Assembly (NCBI GenBank): GCA_036821845.1
Contig: DAISIT010000001.1
Span: forward strand, 1 to 64,000
Reading direction: 5' to 3'
Origin: JAEUMD01 sp937950105
GTDB taxonomy: Bacteria > Pseudomonadota > Alphaproteobacteria > Rhizobiales > Hyphomicrobiaceae
DNA: 64,000 bases
Below the pieces are notes generated by a model. The model did no database searches and was not told where the DNA came from. It saw nothing but the letters and a program-made list of their open reading frames with translations. This document shows positions 53,493-61,810 of the stretch, in pieces. Within the stretch, counting starts at the first letter, position 1, and each line of letters starts with the position of its first letter. The translations under genes were made by a program, and so were the position numbers.

Positions 53493-55088
53493 TCAACCTT
53501 TTTCGACCCCGGCGGGCGCTGGCGCAAGCCCGAGCTTGCGCCCGATCCATCGCACCAGCCGGAAAGGCGCTGTGAGCCCGGCCCATAACTGCTGGGCGAG
53601 GCCGACCAGCATGGCCCACGTGCCTGCCGGAATGCCGGCGATCGGCAGGAACACGAGCAGCCAGGCCAGTCCGCGCACGCCGCGAGCCGCATAGTAGCCA
53701 AACGCCCCCGCATATTCGGCGCGATCTTCCGCTGGCCACAGCCGCGCGAACCAGGGCCACGACCAGGCATAGCCGATGACCCCCATGAAGATACCGATGA
53801 GATAGGTCCACTGGACCCACGCCGGGATGCCCGGCACGATGCGATTGTCCAGTTCCTGCTGGCGCTCGCGATCGACGGCGTCGATCTTCACGGCCTCGAT
53901 GGCGACCTTGCCGAGCATGTGACCGATCATGGAGTCGGCCCAGCCGGTGACGCTGTCGGTGATCTGCTGCGCCGCACCCTCGGGCTTCACCGGCACGATG
54001 TCGAGACGCGCGCGCCCGAGGGCACTTTCGCTCGCATCGATCGCAAGACCACCGCGGCTGGCGCCCAGCGCATCGAGGAAGTCCGCGAGCGTCGAGCGGT
54101 TGAGCGCATCATCGAGCCCCTTCACCTCCTGGGTCTGCCACAGCCAGTTGCGACCGCCCGGCTGCAATGCCTTGTCGGACTGCAGCAGCACGAGGTTCAC
54201 GTCCGCTTCGCGCGCCGCGTTCATCAGGTCGTCGACGAGGACGGTCTTTTCGGCGCCGCCATCGGGCTTGAAGCGCAGCGTGCGGCCATCGGCACGTCCC
54301 GTCACCACCACGGTCTGGCCCTTGAGCGCTTTGAGCGCGCCCGGCAGCTTGAACGGGTCGACGCGATCGACCAGCGCGGTTCTGGTTGCGGGATCGAACC
54401 GGGGCACCGACGGGACGTACGCCGCGCCGCCCGGCTCCAGCGCAATGGTGCGCATATTGGAGCGGTTGAGCGGGCGTGAGAGCTGCCACAGCGCTTCCTC
54501 GAACGTCCGCCGATCACGCATGGCGAGGCGCAGGTTCGGCCGCACCAGCGCCGCGAACGACCACGGCGCCTCCGCCGAACGCAGCAGCGGAAAGGCCTGC
54601 TTTGCGGTCAGGAGGTGGAGTTTCGCGTCGGCCGGCAGAGCTTTCACCAGGTCCGGCCGATGAACGATCGTGTCTTCACTCAGGAAGAGTTCGAGCTTGC
54701 TGGCGGCTGCCGGGTTGTCGGGCAGCAGGGTTGCGACCGCACGCTCCATTTCGGCGGCATTGGCGGCGGTGAACTGCTCGCCCTTGGCGTTGGTGAAGCG
54801 CCAGTGGCCTTCGGGCGTCGCGTGCGCGGCGAGTGCCGCTGCGGATTTCTCCGCTTCGCCCGGCACGGCGCGGATGTGGCGCGTGAACGAGCTGGCGAAA
54901 TCATCGCCCGGCACGCCGTGGCGCAGCGCGCTGCCACCGACGCCGCCGGCATCGTCGGCGAGCCGCCCGATCTTGGACAGCCAGCCGGCGTGCACGGGCG
55001 TGACGGCGACAACTTGTGCCGCAACCAGCGCTGCGAGCAGGACCGCCCGCAATCGGGTTCCGATGCGTCGTCGTGGCGTGCTCACCAT
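53493..55088 (-). CDS. Large membrane protein of unknown function
   Basis: 531 residues that I do not recognise. A signal-like N-terminus (about 1-35, LRAVLLAALVAAQVVAVTPVHAGW) leads to a long periplasmic region (about 36-430) without cysteines in clear motifs. Two or three membrane spans follow near the C-terminus (about 435-455 and 475-510, FLPIAGIPAGTWAMLVGLAQQLW), ending in a short Arg/Lys-containing cytoplasmic tail. GGAG lies 4 bases before ATG 55088. It has an intact frame and normal codon use. It lies 69 bases upstream of the SDR gene on the same strand. No function can be proposed. Confidence 0.7.
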   Translation of the reverse strand: MVSTPRRRIGTRLRAVLLAALVAAQVVAVTPVHAGWLSKIGRLADDAGGVGGSALRHGVPGDDFASSFTRHIRAVPGEAEKSAAALAAHATPEGHWRFTNAKGEQFTAANAAEMERAVATLLPDNPAAASKLELFLSEDTIVHRPDLVKALPADAKLHLLTAKQAFPLLRSAEAPWSFAALVRPNLRLAMRDRRTFEEALWQLSRPLNRSNMRTIALEPGGAAYVPSVPRFDPATRTALVDRVDPFKLPGALKALKGQTVVVTGRADGRTLRFKPDGGAEKTVLVDDLMNAAREADVNLVLLQSDKALQPGGRNWLWQTQEVKGLDDALNRSTLADFLDALGASRGGLAIDASESALGRARLDIVPVKPEGAAQQITDSVTGWADSMIGHMLGKVAIEAVKIDAVDRERQQELDNRIVPGIPAWVQWTYLIGIFMGVIGYAWSWPWFARLWPAEDRAEYAGAFGYYAARGVRGLAWLLVFLPIAGIPAGTWAMLVGLAQQLWAGLTAPFRLVRWIGRKLGLAPAPAGVEKG

Positions 55089-55114
55089 CGATCTCCAGCG
55101 CTGCGGCGCAAGGT

Positions 55115-55210
55115 CTCCCTCTCCCCCTGCGAGGGCAGAGCATGGGGACAGCGCACGTGTCGAACCCGGACTCCCTCTCCCCATGCACGTGCAGCGCATG
55201 GGGAGAGGGG
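55115..55210. repeat. Two related CCCTCTCCCC-type palindromic elements
   Basis: The better copy has 14-base perfect arms, CCCTCTCCCCATGC (55173-55186) and its complement (55196-55209), around a 9-base loop. A degenerate second copy lies at about 55115-55150 with the same CTCCCTCTCCCC start and GCATGGGGA end. Such CCCTCTCCCC hairpins are dispersed repeats in many proteobacterial genomes. They lie upstream of the unknown membrane protein gene and downstream of the enoyl-CoA hydratase. Confidence 0.7.
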
Positions 55211-55242
55211 ACTGGCCGCACCGCTCAGCAGTCAATCAGCAT

Positions 55243-55298
55243 CAACTGCCCACTGCCAACTGCCAACTGCCAACTGCCAACTGCCCACTGCCAACTGC
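55243..55298. repeat. Heptamer tandem repeat, eight units of C(A/C)ACTGC
   Basis: Eight uninterrupted 7-base units: six CAACTGC and two CCACTGC, in the order A C A A A A C A, followed by a partial ninth. The array ends 6 bases beyond the enoyl-CoA hydratase stop (55305) and lies in non-coding DNA between that gene and the palindromes at 55.1-55.2 kb. Confidence 0.9.
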
Positions 55299-55304
55299 CC
55301 ACGC

Positions 55305-56078
55305 TCACCCGCGCCTGAAATCCGGCGGGCGCTTTTCGAGAAACGCGTGAAACGCCTCGCGCGCCTCGGGCGAGCGCAGACGTTTGGCGAAAATCTCCGC
55401 TTCCTCCTCGACGCGCCGCGCCAGCGCTTTGGTATCGCCGCGCATCAGGGCGCGCGAAAGGCGTAGCGCCTCCGGTGGCTTTGCCGCGAGCGCCATCGCG
55501 AGGCGCTGCACGCTCGATTCCAGTTCGCCGGCATCGACGATGGCGTTGACGAGCCCCGCTTCGCGCATGCGCTCGGCCGTCATGACATGGCCGAGCACGA
55601 GCATCTCGAATGCCCGCGCGTAGCCGAGACGCTGTGGCATCAGCAGGCTCGATCCCGCCTCCGGCACGAGGCCCAAATCGACGAACGGCGTCTGGAAGCG
55701 CGCTTCGGGCGTCGCCAGCACCATGTCGCAATGGAACAGCAGCGTCGCGCCGACGCCGACGGCGAGGCCATCGACGCCGGCGATCATCGGCTTCTCGATG
55801 TGGGGCAACAGGCTGATAAAGCGCAGCACGTTCATCAGCGAGGCGCCATCGTCGCTCGACGACGCCAGGAACTCGGCAATGTCGTTGCCGGCGGTGAACA
55901 CGCCGCCGGTGCCCATAAACACGTGTACGGCGAGGCGGTCGTCGCGTTCGCCTTCCTCCAGCGCATCGGCGAGCGCGGCATACATGCCGGTGGTCAGCGC
56001 GTTCTTCTTCAGCGGCCGGTTGAAGCGCAGGATCTGCGCCGCGCCGATCCGCTTCACCTCGATGTCGTGTGCACTCAT
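55305..56078 (-). CDS. Enoyl-CoA hydratase/isomerase family protein
   Basis: 257 residues, crotonase fold. The oxyanion-hole segments are GGVFTAGNDIAEF (near 57-69) and VDGLAVGVGATLLFHCDMVLA (near 102-122); the catalytic glutamate pair is not both evident (PEAG region has one Glu), so isomerase or other crotonase chemistry is possible. GAGGTGA overlapping the acyl-CoA dehydrogenase stop is its ribosome-binding site, so it is translated together with that gene in fatty-acid or related acyl-CoA breakdown. Confidence 0.87.
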   Translation of the reverse strand: MSAHDIEVKRIGAAQILRFNRPLKKNALTTGMYAALADALEEGERDDRLAVHVFMGTGGVFTAGNDIAEFLASSSDDGASLMNVLRFISLLPHIEKPMIAGVDGLAVGVGATLLFHCDMVLATPEARFQTPFVDLGLVPEAGSSLLMPQRLGYARAFEMLVLGHVMTAERMREAGLVNAIVDAGELESSVQRLAMALAAKPPEALRLSRALMRGDTKALARRVEEEAEIFAKRLRSPEAREAFHAFLEKRPPDFRRG

Positions 56079-56089
56079 GTCACATCACC

Positions 56090-57868
56090 TCAGGCGCCGA
56101 GCAGATCGGGCGTCGTATCGAGCACCACGTCGCCGCCATTCATCACCGTGTCGGCAAGACCCGGCGCTTCGGTGGCGATGTTCTCGGCGAAGAACCGGGC
56201 AAGTGTCACATGGCGGGCGCGCGCGCCACCACCGCGCACCGCATCGAGCGCACTGCGGCCGAGATAGACACCACCGGCAGCGATGCCGAACAACTTGAGA
56301 TACGGCGTCGCGCTGGCGAGCGCGGCTTCGGGGTTCGATTGCAGCTTGCCCCCCATCCACTGCGTCGCCCTGGCGAGCGCGCCGACTGCCACTTGCAGCT
56401 TGGCCGCCATCTGCCCAAACTCGGGCCGGTTGGAGCCGGCGATCTCGGCAACGCTCGCGCCGAGTTCTTCGAGGTAACCCTTGACGATCGCGCCGCCGCC
56501 GAGCGGCAGCTTGCGGGCGACGAGGTCCATCGCCTGGATGCCGTTGGTGCCTTCGTAGATCGGCAGGATGCGCGCATCGCGGTAATACTGCGCCGCGCCG
56601 GTTTCCTCGACGAAGCCCATGCCGCCGTGGACCTGAACGCCGAGCGAGGCGACCTCACAGCCGATGTCGGTCGAGTAGGCCTTGGCGACCGGGGTCAGCA
56701 ACGCGGCGCGCATCTGCGCCGTCTCGCGCGTCCTGGCATCCTCGGCGGCGTGCGACACGTCGATCTCGCCCGCGGTGGCGAGGCAGATCATGCGCGCCGC
56801 CTGCGTCATCGACTTCATCGTCAGCAGCGTGCGGCGGATGTCGGCATGCTCGATGATCGGCACCATGACGCCGGGCGTACCGCCGACAGCAGCACCCTGG
56901 CGGCGTTCGCGCGCATAGGCCTCGGCACGCTGCGTCGCCCGCTCGGCGATGGCGACACCTTGCACGCCGACCGCGAGGCGGGCCTGGTTCATCATGATGA
57001 ACATGGTGTTGAGACCGCGGTTCGGTTCGCCGATCAGCCAGCCGAGCGCGCCCTCGCCCTCGCCGTACTTCATCACGCAGGTCGGGCTGCCGTGAATGCC
57101 GAGCTTGTGCTCGACACCGGCGCAGACGACGTCATTGCGCGCGCCGGTCGAGCCGTCGTCGTTGACGAGGAACTTGGGCACCAGGAACAGCGAGATGCCG
57201 CGCGTGCCGGGCGGCGCGTCGGGCAGCCGCGCCAGCACGAGATGCACGATGTTCTCGCTCATCTCATGATCGCCATAGCTGATGAAAATCTTGGTGCCGA
57301 AGATGCGGTAACTGCCGTCGCCTTGCGGCACCGCCTTGGAGCGCAACTCACCGAGATCGGAGCCCGCGTGCGGCTCGGTCAGGTTCATGGTGCCGGTCCA
57401 TTTGCCGGAGACCATGTTCGGCAGATACTTCGCCTTCAAGTCGTCGGAACCCGCAATCATGAGCGCATGGATGGCGCCCTGCGTCAGCAGCGGACCGACG
57501 CCGAACGCCATGTTGGTCGAGTTCCAGATTTCGCCGACCGCCATCTGCACGATCTCGGGCAAGCCCTGGCCGCCGAACTCGGGCGGGCACGGCAGCGCGC
57601 TCCAGCCCGCCTCGACGAACGCCGCGTAGGCATCGTTCCAGCCGGGTGGGGTGACGACCTTGCCGTTGACGAGTTTCGAACCGTGCCTGTCGCCGTCGCG
57701 GTTCAGCGGCTCGAGGACCTCCGATCCGAATTTTCCGGCTTCCTCGACCACCGCCCTGAGTGTCGCCTCGTCCAGGTCGCCGTAAAGTCCCAGTGCCATG
57801 CGCTGGTCGAGGTTGGCGGCTGACTTGAGGGCTGAGAGGATGTCGTCTACTGGAGCGGCATAGGTCAT
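56090..57868 (-). CDS. Acyl-CoA dehydrogenase, long (DmdC/FadE-like) type
   Basis: FAD enzyme that makes a trans-2-enoyl-CoA. 592 residues, longer than short-chain enzymes because of an N-terminal segment and a C-terminal domain of about 120 residues, as in DmdC (3-methylmercaptopropionyl-CoA dehydrogenase) and related FadE proteins. Signatures are NLTEPHAGSDLG, FISYGDHEMSENIVHLVLARL, LGVQVHGGMGFVEETGAAQYYRDARI and PIYEGTNGIQAMDLV. Substrate chain length cannot be told. GGGGAG lies 8 bases before ATG 57868. Operon with the enoyl-CoA hydratase (11-base gap); a palindromic operator candidate lies 87 bases upstream. Confidence 0.9.
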   Translation of the reverse strand: MTYAAPVDDILSALKSAANLDQRMALGLYGDLDEATLRAVVEEAGKFGSEVLEPLNRDGDRHGSKLVNGKVVTPPGWNDAYAAFVEAGWSALPCPPEFGGQGLPEIVQMAVGEIWNSTNMAFGVGPLLTQGAIHALMIAGSDDLKAKYLPNMVSGKWTGTMNLTEPHAGSDLGELRSKAVPQGDGSYRIFGTKIFISYGDHEMSENIVHLVLARLPDAPPGTRGISLFLVPKFLVNDDGSTGARNDVVCAGVEHKLGIHGSPTCVMKYGEGEGALGWLIGEPNRGLNTMFIMMNQARLAVGVQGVAIAERATQRAEAYARERRQGAAVGGTPGVMVPIIEHADIRRTLLTMKSMTQAARMICLATAGEIDVSHAAEDARTRETAQMRAALLTPVAKAYSTDIGCEVASLGVQVHGGMGFVEETGAAQYYRDARILPIYEGTNGIQAMDLVARKLPLGGGAIVKGYLEELGASVAEIAGSNRPEFGQMAAKLQVAVGALARATQWMGGKLQSNPEAALASATPYLKLFGIAAGGVYLGRSALDAVRGGGARARHVTLARFFAENIATEAPGLADTVMNGGDVVLDTTPDLLGA

Positions 57869-57954
57869 GAAGCGGTCTCCCCTGCGGGCCAGAATTGTCG
57901 CATCGGTCCCGCTGCGACAGTAGGGTGATCCGCGTTCGCGGCCAAGCGATTTAG

Positions 57955-57970
57955 TTGACCTTTACGTCAA
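57955..57970. promoter_or_regulatory. Operator candidate TTGAC-N6-GTCAA between acyl-CoA dehydrogenase and tsaC
   Basis: TTGACCTTTACGTCAA has perfect 5-base arms. On the acyl-CoA dehydrogenase strand it reads TTGACGTAAAGGTCAA, a form like sites used by MerR-family regulators of acyl-CoA breakdown genes in proteobacteria. It lies 87 bases upstream of the dehydrogenase start and 38 upstream of tsaC. The regulator assignment is inferred. Confidence 0.45.
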
Positions 57971-58007
57971 TCCCTGATGTGAATCAGTCCGAAGGTGGGC
58001 GCCGGTC

Positions 58008-59012
58008 ATGGCGACTGAACTCGACAACGCCACCAACGTGAGGCCGGCGGACATGGCTACGATCGCCGTTGCCGCGCGGCTGCTGCGGCAAGGGCGGCTG
58101 GTCGCCTTTCCGACCGAGACCGTTTACGGGCTCGGCGCCGACGCGACCAACGACGACGCCGTGGCCGCGATCTTTGCCGCCAAGGGCCGGCCGAATTTCA
58201 ATCCGCTGATCGTGCACGTCGCCGACCTCGAAGCGGCGGCCCGGCTGGCCGAACTCGGCCCGGTCGCGCTGCGACTGGCGCGTGCGTTCTGGCCGGGCCC
58301 GCTGACGCTGGTGGCACCGCGCAAGGCCGGAGCCGGCGTCTCGGCGCTGGCCACCGCGGGGCTCGACACTATCGCCGTGCGCGTGCCGACGAACCCGCTG
58401 GCGCACGCGCTGCTGGTCGCAGCCGGCGTGCCGGTGGCAGCGCCCTCGGCCAACCGGTCCGGCCATGTCAGCCCAACGCTCGCGGCGCACGTGGCCGCGG
58501 ATCTCGGCGACCGCGTTGCCATGGTTCTCGACGGCGGGGCCACCACACATGGGCTGGAGTCGACCGTCGTCGACGTCAGCGGCGATCGCGTCACGCTGCT
58601 CCGCCTCGGCTCGATCACGGCGGAACAACTGGCAGCGGTGACGGGCCGCGACGTGCTGCGCGCAACCGAAGCTGCGGCGAAAGACGGCATCGTCGCGCCG
58701 CAGTCGCCCGGCCAGTTGCTGTTGCACTACGCGCCGCGCGCCCGCGTGCGCCTGAACGTGACCGAGCCTCAGCCGGGCGAAGGGTTTCTCGCCTTCGGAC
58801 GCACAGCTTCGGAATCGCGGCACGACGGGCCGACCATCAACCTCAGTCCGGCGGGTGATCTCGTGGAAGCGGGCAGCCGCCTCTATGCGGCGCTGCGCAC
58901 CCTCGACGACGCCGGAGTCGACTCCATCGCCGTCATGCCCATTCCGCACGACGGGATCGGCGAAGCGATCAACGACCGATTGAACCGGGCTGCCGCTCCG
59001 CGCGTTGGGTGA
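58008..59012 (+). CDS. tsaC: L-threonylcarbamoyladenylate synthase with Sua5 domain
   Basis: Makes threonylcarbamoyl-AMP for the t6A37 modification of ANN-decoding tRNAs. 334 residues: YrdC domain (about 15-205) with FPTETVYGLGADA, AAKGRPNFNPLIVHV and APSANRSGHVSPT, then a short linker and the Sua5 domain beginning with SPGQLLLHYAP. This two-domain form is Sua5/YwlC type. Divergent from the acyl-CoA dehydrogenase gene. Confidence 0.93.
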   Translation: MATELDNATNVRPADMATIAVAARLLRQGRLVAFPTETVYGLGADATNDDAVAAIFAAKGRPNFNPLIVHVADLEAAARLAELGPVALRLARAFWPGPLTLVAPRKAGAGVSALATAGLDTIAVRVPTNPLAHALLVAAGVPVAAPSANRSGHVSPTLAAHVAADLGDRVAMVLDGGATTHGLESTVVDVSGDRVTLLRLGSITAEQLAAVTGRDVLRATEAAAKDGIVAPQSPGQLLLHYAPRARVRLNVTEPQPGEGFLAFGRTASESRHDGPTINLSPAGDLVEAGSRLYAALRTLDDAGVDSIAVMPIPHDGIGEAINDRLNRAAAPRVG

Positions 59013-59080
59013 AGCCACGGCGGAACTGGCGATCAGCTCCGCTGGCCGGCGTCGTCCCACCTAGCGAAGGAGTTCGCGCC

Positions 59081-59479
59081 ATGTCGCCCGCAGAAACCGC
59101 ACTGCTCACCAAGATCCTTGCCGGCGCCGGCGTGCTGTTCGTGATCGCCTACATCGGCAATCTGATCTCGTTCTCTAACCGCTTCGCCAATGCGCTCGTC
59201 ACTGCGATCGTGTTCGCGCTGATCTATGCCGGGCTCTACTACGCGATCGACCAGGCGATGCTGCCGCCGGAGGTCCGCGCCATGAGCCAGGAAACATGGT
59301 TGCGTATGATCCTGATGTCGGCGGCGGTCGTGTTCGTGCTCGACCTGCTCGCCAACGTGCTGTCATTCTCGAGCCGACTCGGCAACGCACTCGTGACGGC
59401 GCTTCTGTTCGCGGTGCTGCTTGGCGTGCTGGTCTATACGACCGGCGGCATCCCGACCGAATTGCCGAAGCCGATCTGA
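59081..59479 (+). CDS. Four-span membrane protein made of two duplicated units
   Basis: 132 residues with four hydrophobic helices. The halves are clearly related: SFSNRFANALVTA at 30-42 and SFSSRLGNALVTA at 95-107 lie exactly 65 residues apart and are followed by similar helices (IVFALIYAGLYY and LLFAVLLGVLVY). Such a small protein with inverted or tandem two-helix repeats could be a channel or transporter subunit, but function is unknown. AAGGAG lies 10 bases before ATG 59081. It follows tsaC by 68 bases. Confidence 0.75.
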   Translation: MSPAETALLTKILAGAGVLFVIAYIGNLISFSNRFANALVTAIVFALIYAGLYYAIDQAMLPPEVRAMSQETWLRMILMSAAVVFVLDLLANVLSFSSRLGNALVTALLFAVLLGVLVYTTGGIPTELPKPI

Positions 59480-59570
59480 TAATCCACCCGATTGCGACAG
59501 GAACGTAAAAGCACGCGGAAACCACGGTCTCCGCGTGCCATCGTTGGTGGCCTTCGCGCGCAGGCCGACC

Positions 59571-60038
59571 TCAGCGGCAGATCGCCTGCCAGCAGTTGCG
59601 CATGCAGATCGGCAGCGAGCGGCGGCAGGTGTCGTCGTTGCACTGGGCTCCGTAATCGCGGAAGCAGCCCTCGCGACACTGACGGCAGGCGGCGACCGCG
59701 ACCGGCTCGATGATCTGCGGCGGACGTCCGGCAGCGAATGGCGGCATCGGCCAGGCGATCGACATGGTGGCTTGCGACGCTGGCGGCGGGACCGGCACGG
59801 GAAGCGTCGCGGCGACAGCGGCGGGCGCAGGCGGGGCCACAGGCATGATCCCGTTGGTCCCGGCCGGCGGTGCGGCCGGCACCGCACCTTGAGCCGCTTG
59901 CGTGGCGGCGGGACCGGGATCGGCGGCCAGGGCCGGTACGGCCGACGAAACGACGAGCAGGGCGGCTATGAGCGACAGTGCGGCGGCCATGCCCCGAAAG
60001 GCCGAGACGCGCCGACTTGCCGCGAAGAACAGCGACAT
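59571..60038 (-). CDS. Secreted proline-rich protein with eight-cysteine C-terminal domain
   Basis: 155 residues. A signal peptide (about 1-39, AAALSLIAALLVVSSAVPALA) is followed by a Pro/Ala/Val-rich linker (40-110). The compact C-terminal domain has eight cysteines at 118, 121, 125, 133, 138, 145, 149 and 154, probably four disulfides or a metal site. I do not recognise the domain. GGGGAG lies 9 bases before ATG 60038. It looks like a small extracytoplasmic binding or inhibitor-like domain, but this is only form, not evidence of function. Confidence 0.7.
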   Translation of the reverse strand: MSLFFAASRRVSAFRGMAAALSLIAALLVVSSAVPALAADPGPAATQAAQGAVPAAPPAGTNGIMPVAPPAPAAVAATLPVPVPPPASQATMSIAWPMPPFAAGRPPQIIEPVAVAACRQCREGCFRDYGAQCNDDTCRRSLPICMRNCWQAICR

Positions 60039-60302
60039 GGCATTTCTCCCCAGTGCATTGTTCGGGGAACTGGAGGCCTTGCGCCTCGACGCCCATCAAG
60101 GGCGACGCTCCCGGTCATGCGTCGCGGGCTCGTTGTCCTCGAAATCAGGCTCCAAGGCGTCCCACGTTGCGCGAAGAATGCCACGTATTGCGATATTTGA
60201 AAGCCGAATAGTCGCAGTTGCTGAAGACGATTTGGGTTGCGCCGCAGCATGGACCAGCCCTCGTTCGCAGCAGCGCGCCGCCGGAAGCCTGGAGACTGAG
60301 AC
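60039..60302. promoter_or_regulatory. Divergent intergenic region
   Basis: 264 bases between the Cys-rich protein and the FAD-linked oxidase. It holds an AT-richer stretch at about 60185-60235 where promoters could lie, but no confident -35/-10 pair or tRNA-like structure was found. Confidence 0.4.
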
Positions 60303-61748
60303 GTGACCCGCCCGACCGACCTCGAACCACTCGCCGCTCCGACGCCGGAGGTCATCGCTCGTCTGGTCGATGTCGTTGGCCCGACGTATGCCGTCACCGA
60401 CGCGCAGGATCAGGTCCCCTATCTCAGGGAATGGCGCGACCGCTACATCGGCAAGACACCGCTGGTGCTGCGGCCCGGCTCGACCGAGGAGGTCGCGCGA
60501 ATTCTAGCGATCTGCAACGAGGCGCGCGTCGGTGTCGTCCCGCAGGCCGGCAACACGGGCCTCGTCGGCGGGCAAATCCCGTTCGAGGACGGGCGCGACG
60601 TGGTGCTCTCGGTCGGCCGCCTCAATCGCATCCGCAGCGTCGATCCGGCCGGGCAGACGCTGATCGCCGAAGCCGGCGTGACGCTCGCCAACGTCCAGAA
60701 GGCCGCCGACGACATCGGCCGGCTGTTTCCGCTGAGCCTCGCCGCCGAGGGGAGCTGCCAGATCGGCGGCAACCTCGCCACCAACGCTGGCGGCGTCAAC
60801 GTGCTCGCCTATGGCAACGCGCGCAGCCTCGTGCTCGGGCTAGAAGTCGTGCTGGCGGACGGGCGCATCTGGCAATCGCTGAAGACCCTGAAGAAGGACA
60901 ACACCGGTTACGACCTGCGCGACCTGTTCGTCGGCTCCGAGGGCACGCTCGGTGTCATCACGGCCGCCGCGCTGAAGCTGTTCACCAAGCCGGCCGAGAA
61001 GGCAACCGCGTTCGCCGCGCTCGAAAACCTCGATCAGGTGCTCGAACTGTTCAAACGCGCCGAGACGGCCGCGGGTGCGAGCCTCACCGCGTTCGAGTTC
61101 ATCTGCCGCACCGGCGTCGAGATCGGCGTCAGGCACGTGCCGGGCGTGCGTGCGCCGTTCGCCGACATCCCGCCGTGGTCGGTGCTGCTCGAAATATCGT
61201 CGGGCGAAGCCGACGGGCGCGCCATGGAGACGATGGAACGACTGCTCGGCGACGCCATCGAGGGCGGGATCGTGTTCGATGCGGCGATCGCGCAATCGAT
61301 CCAGCAGGCGCGCGATTTCTGGAAGCTGCGCGAAGAGATGTCGGACGCGCAGAAACACGAGGGCGGCAGCATCAAGCACGACGTCTCCGTCGCCATTTCG
61401 AAGATGCCGGAGTTCGTCGCCCGCGCCGATGCGCTGATCGCGCGGCTTTGCCCCGGCGCGCGCCCTGTGCCGTTCGGCCACTTCGGCGACGGCAACGTCC
61501 ATTACAACGTCAGCCAGCCGGTCGGCATGGACAAGGCCGCCTACCTCGCCCGCTGGGACGAGATCGCCGAAGCCGTGCATGAACTGGTGGTCGAGATGGG
61601 CGGTTCGATTTCCGCCGAGCACGGCGTCGGCCGCATGAAGCGGGGTGAGCTGGTGCGCTTCAAGAGCGCCGTCGAAATCGACATGCTGCGCTCGATCAAG
61701 CGCGCCCTCGACCCGGCCGGCATCCTCAACCCCGGCAAGGTCGTGTGA
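60303..61748 (+). CDS. FAD-linked D-2-hydroxyacid dehydrogenase (GlcD / D-2-hydroxyglutarate dehydrogenase-like)
   Basis: 481 residues. The N-terminal FAD-binding PCMH domain (LVLRPGSTEEVARILAICN, PQAGNTGLVGGQ, GGNLATNAGGVNVLAYGNAR) is joined to the C-terminal FAD-oxidase domain with the metal-binding HFGDGNVHYNVSQP and the last SAEHGVGRMKR. Members oxidise D-lactate, D-2-hydroxyglutarate or glycolate and pass electrons to quinone or cytochrome c. It stands alone, without glcE or glcF, which favours the single-subunit D-2-hydroxyglutarate/D-lactate type. The start is GTG 60303; TGGAGA lies about 10 bases upstream. Confidence 0.88.
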   Translation: MTRPTDLEPLAAPTPEVIARLVDVVGPTYAVTDAQDQVPYLREWRDRYIGKTPLVLRPGSTEEVARILAICNEARVGVVPQAGNTGLVGGQIPFEDGRDVVLSVGRLNRIRSVDPAGQTLIAEAGVTLANVQKAADDIGRLFPLSLAAEGSCQIGGNLATNAGGVNVLAYGNARSLVLGLEVVLADGRIWQSLKTLKKDNTGYDLRDLFVGSEGTLGVITAAALKLFTKPAEKATAFAALENLDQVLELFKRAETAAGASLTAFEFICRTGVEIGVRHVPGVRAPFADIPPWSVLLEISSGEADGRAMETMERLLGDAIEGGIVFDAAIAQSIQQARDFWKLREEMSDAQKHEGGSIKHDVSVAISKMPEFVARADALIARLCPGARPVPFGHFGDGNVHYNVSQPVGMDKAAYLARWDEIAEAVHELVVEMGGSISAEHGVGRMKRGELVRFKSAVEIDMLRSIKRALDPAGILNPGKVV

Positions 61749-61754
61749 TCGGTC

Positions 61755-61790
61755 GAAAAGCGGCGAGCCATCGCGTGATGGCCCGCCGCT
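61755..61790 (-). terminator. Terminator between the convergent oxidase and coiled-coil genes
   Basis: Arms 61759-61772 and 61777-61790 pair over 14 bases with one mismatch around GCGT. On the minus strand the stem runs into CTTTTCGACC, so it ends the coiled-coil gene, and it probably also slows transcription from the plus strand. Confidence 0.7.
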
Positions 61791-61810
61791 GGCGTCGAAT
61801 ATCTCTGCCG

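Noticed and set aside
55243..55298. Possible CRISPR or direct-repeat array
   Set aside because: Units are only 7 bases with no spacers; it is a simple tandem repeat.
55115..55304. Remnant of an insertion sequence
   Set aside because: Repeats are present, but there is no transposase fragment and no target-site duplication that I can see, so REP-like elements explain it better.
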